Source: JABWBD01 sp040768665
GTDB lineage: Bacteria; Planctomycetota; Planctomycetia; Pirellulales; Thermoguttaceae
DNA length: 7,122 nt
Direction of reading: 5' to 3'
Assembly (NCBI GenBank): GCA_040768665.1
Contig: JAXGMN010000122.1
Location: 1-7,122, forward strand
This document shows, one piece after another, positions 5,611 through 7,122 of this stretch (position 1 is the stretch's first letter; each line of letters opens with the position of its first letter). A program made the translations under genes and the position numbers. Below the pieces are notes generated by a model, which ran no database searches, was not told the origin of the DNA, and saw only the letters and a list, made by a program, of their open reading frames with translations.

Positions 5611-6927
5611 ATGAACCCACACATAACCCGACGGACGTTCACGAAGACCGGCATGGCCGCAGCGCTGGGCATGACCGCTCTTCGCGCCGGCCGCGTTCTG
5701 GGCGCGAACGAACGCGTCCGCCTGGGAGTGATCGGCACCGGAAACCGTGGCTGCCAGGTGACGGCGTTCTTCCTGAAACATCCCGATTGCGAGGTCGCGG
5801 CGCTGTGCGACGTTTCCAAGTCCACCGTCGACGCGGCAAATGAGAAGCTTCTTGGCGGCAAGGCGGATGCCTGCGGAGATTTCCGCAAGATCATCGATCG
5901 CAACGATATCGACGCCGTGCTCGTTGCCACCCCCGACCACTGGCACGCGCTGCAGACCGTCATGGCCTGCCGGGCCGGCAAAGACGTGTACTGCGAAAAA
6001 CCGCTGTCGAAAACCATCCGCGAAGGGAGAAAAATGGTCCAGGTGGCTCGCGAGACCGGTCGCGTGGTCCAGGTTGGAACCCATCGCCGCTCCGGCAACT
6101 CGTACGCCGACGCGGCCAACTTGATTGCCTCGGGCAGTATCGGAAAGGTCACGGTCGCGCGGGCCTTCGACACGACGAACATGTTCCCCCTGGGAATCGG
6201 CAAGGCCGAGCCGAGCGATCCCCCGGCCGATCTGGACTGGGAGATGTGGCTCGGGCCGCGTCCGCTCCGTCCGTTCCAGGCCACGATCACACCGTTCAAG
6301 TTCCGCTGGTGGGACCTCTACGCGACGCGATTCGCCGACAACGGAGTGCACTTTATCGACATCATGCGGTGGTTGACCGGCGACGAGCCCGGTCCGACGC
6401 GAGTTTCCGCCCTCGGCGGCCGTTTCGTCGTCGACGACGATCGGACCGTGCCGGACGTGATGGAGGGGATGTTTCAGTTCGGTTCCGACAGACTCATCAT
6501 TTTCGGACAGTACGAGACGAGCGGCAACCGCGCGCTGCCTCGCCAGTCGTTTGCCGAGTTTCGCGGGACCCAAGGGGCGCTCTACGCCAGCGATGCCGGC
6601 TACGAAGTCCTGCCCGAGCGCGGCGGTCGCTACCAAGATGACCGTGAGGCGCGGCTGGAAACGATCACCAAGGAGTTCAAGGAAGGCTACGGCCAGCATG
6701 TCCGCGACCATACGCGGAATTTCCTCGACTGCATCAAGACTCGCGAGAAGCCTCGCGCGGACGTGGAGATCGGCCACCGGTCGACGTCGATGGCACTGCT
6801 GGCGAACATTTCGCTGGCCACCGAGTCGACGATCCACTGGGACGCCAAGCAGGAACGGATTACAAACCATCCCGAGGCCAACGAACTGCTCCACTACGAA
6901 TACCGCAAGCCATGGTCGCTGGAATAG
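5611..6927 (+). CDS. Tat-exported Gfo/Idh/MocA-family oxidoreductase
   Basis: A 438-residue protein. A twin-arginine leader (T6-RRTF-10, then an Ala/Gly-rich segment to about residue 31) is followed by a Rossmann NAD(P)-binding domain with V-I-G42-T-G-N-R-G47, the VATPDHWH motif (105-112) and C-EKP-L (129-131), whose lysine is the usual active-site residue of this family. The second, beta-sheet domain holds DWEMWLGPRP (209-218), the family's W/Y-rich FRWWDLY segment, and the D243-xxx-H247-xx-D250 motif that replaces the catalytic D-x-x-x-H of classical members. Members oxidise sugars, inositols or their derivatives with tightly bound nucleotide. Tat export implies the cofactor is loaded before transport, as in glucose-fructose oxidoreductase. 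The length is normal for planctomycete paralogues, which are very numerous. The substrate cannot be assigned. It is divergent from the TIM-barrel/hydrolase pair, which suggests but does not prove a shared pathway. The frame is intact. Confidence 0.92.
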   Translation: MNPHITRRTFTKTGMAAALGMTALRAGRVLGANERVRLGVIGTGNRGCQVTAFFLKHPDCEVAALCDVSKSTVDAANEKLLGGKADACGDFRKIIDRNDIDAVLVATPDHWHALQTVMACRAGKDVYCEKPLSKTIREGRKMVQVARETGRVVQVGTHRRSGNSYADAANLIASGSIGKVTVARAFDTTNMFPLGIGKAEPSDPPADLDWEMWLGPRPLRPFQATITPFKFRWWDLYATRFADNGVHFIDIMRWLTGDEPGPTRVSALGGRFVVDDDRTVPDVMEGMFQFGSDRLIIFGQYETSGNRALPRQSFAEFRGTQGALYASDAGYEVLPERGGRYQDDREARLETITKEFKEGYGQHVRDHTRNFLDCIKTREKPRADVEIGHRSTSMALLANISLATESTIHWDAKQERITNHPEANELLHYEYRKPWSLE

Positions 6928-7007
6928 CCGGAGGTGGGGGTGTTGTTATGTCCCACAGGGGCTTCGCCGATGATCGCGTACTGCTAAAGCCGCAAGTGCC
7001 GGCCTCG

Positions 7008-7016
7008 TGGTAGACT
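7008..7016 (+). promoter_or_regulatory. Extended -10-like element at leaderless distance from the next gene
   Basis: TGGTAGACT carries a TG-n extension followed by TAGACT. Seven bases separate it from ATG 7024, so the transcript would start at or within a base or two of the start codon. No clear ribosome site precedes that ATG. This is the layout of a leaderless gene. It is inferred from spacing alone. Confidence 0.35.
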
Positions 7017-7023
7017 AAAGGGC

Positions 7024-7122
7024 ATGGACGAAGTCAAACAGATACTCTCTCTCAAATGGGGCGCGAAGTACGGTCCGGAATATGTGAACCGGCTGTACGC
7101 CATGATTTCGCGAAATATCACG
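7024..7122 (+). CDS. N-terminus of a glycosyltransferase-like protein (cut by window end)
   Basis: The first 33 codons are open to the window edge: MDEVKQILSLKWG, then AKYGPEYVNRLYAM, then ISRNIT. The pattern 'LKWGxKYGPEYVNRLYAMxxRN-T' is one I associate with planctomycete and other bacterial proteins annotated as glycosyltransferases of the GT-A, nucleotide-diphospho-sugar type, where it forms the first beta strand and helix ahead of a conserved F-V-C-x-T-D segment. That later segment and the DxD motif would lie outside the window, so the assignment rests on the N-terminus only. There is no signal peptide. It follows the dehydrogenase by 96 bases and appears to have its own promoter. Confidence 0.65.
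   Translation, partial: MDEVKQILSLKWGAKYGPEYVNRLYAMISRNIT

Noticed and set aside
5326..6894. Minus-strand open frame of 522 codons opposite the dehydrogenase
   Set aside because: It mirrors the well-supported Gfo/Idh/MocA gene, shows no family motif, and ends inside repeat D. Long antisense frames are expected from the codon bias of GC-rich genes.
6934..6956. GTGGG/CCCAC hairpin after the dehydrogenase
   Set aside because: A 5-bp stem with a 13-base loop and no T run; too weak to call a terminator.

Overview
This 7.1 kb GC-rich window most likely comes from a planctomycete, probably of the Pirellula/Rhodopirellula type. The basis is the gene set: Tat-exported Gfo/Idh/MocA dehydrogenase, exported glycoside-hydrolase-like protein, Tat-exported TIM-barrel protein, BON mini-protein, KaiC-like ATPase, and the start of a gene resembling planctomycete glycosyltransferases. 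This is recognition from memory of these families, not a database search.

Layout. Four genes lie on the minus strand. From right to left they are: a Tat-exported TIM-barrel protein (4963 to 4002, reading frame broken as given), a large exported glycoside-hydrolase-like protein (3999 to 1575) whose start nearly abuts the previous stop, a KaiC/RecA-superfamily ATPase (1445 to 561), and a small BON-domain protein (405 to 145). On the plus strand, facing away from the TIM-barrel gene across a 647-base gene-free interval, is a Gfo/Idh/MocA oxidoreductase (5611 to 6927). A further gene starts at 7024 and runs off the window. The TIM-barrel/hydrolase pair and the divergent dehydrogenase look like a small exported carbohydrate-processing locus. 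The ATPase and BON genes appear to be independent units.

Two things stand out. First, the intergenic spaces carry a family of REP-like inverted repeats with arms starting GGGG(A/G)C and ending in the mirror CCAGTC. There are three full copies and one half copy, and the same A-A mismatch is kept in all three full copies. Second, the stretch 3968 to 4578 holds eight frame changes. All eight can be repaired by lengthening short homopolymer runs, which restores an intact 323-residue TIM-barrel protein and a normal signal peptide on the hydrolase. This points to consensus errors in that patch more than to gene death.

I found no RNA gene, CRISPR array, transposase or phage gene, and no clear new defence or mobile system. 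The repeat family is the best candidate for something under-described.
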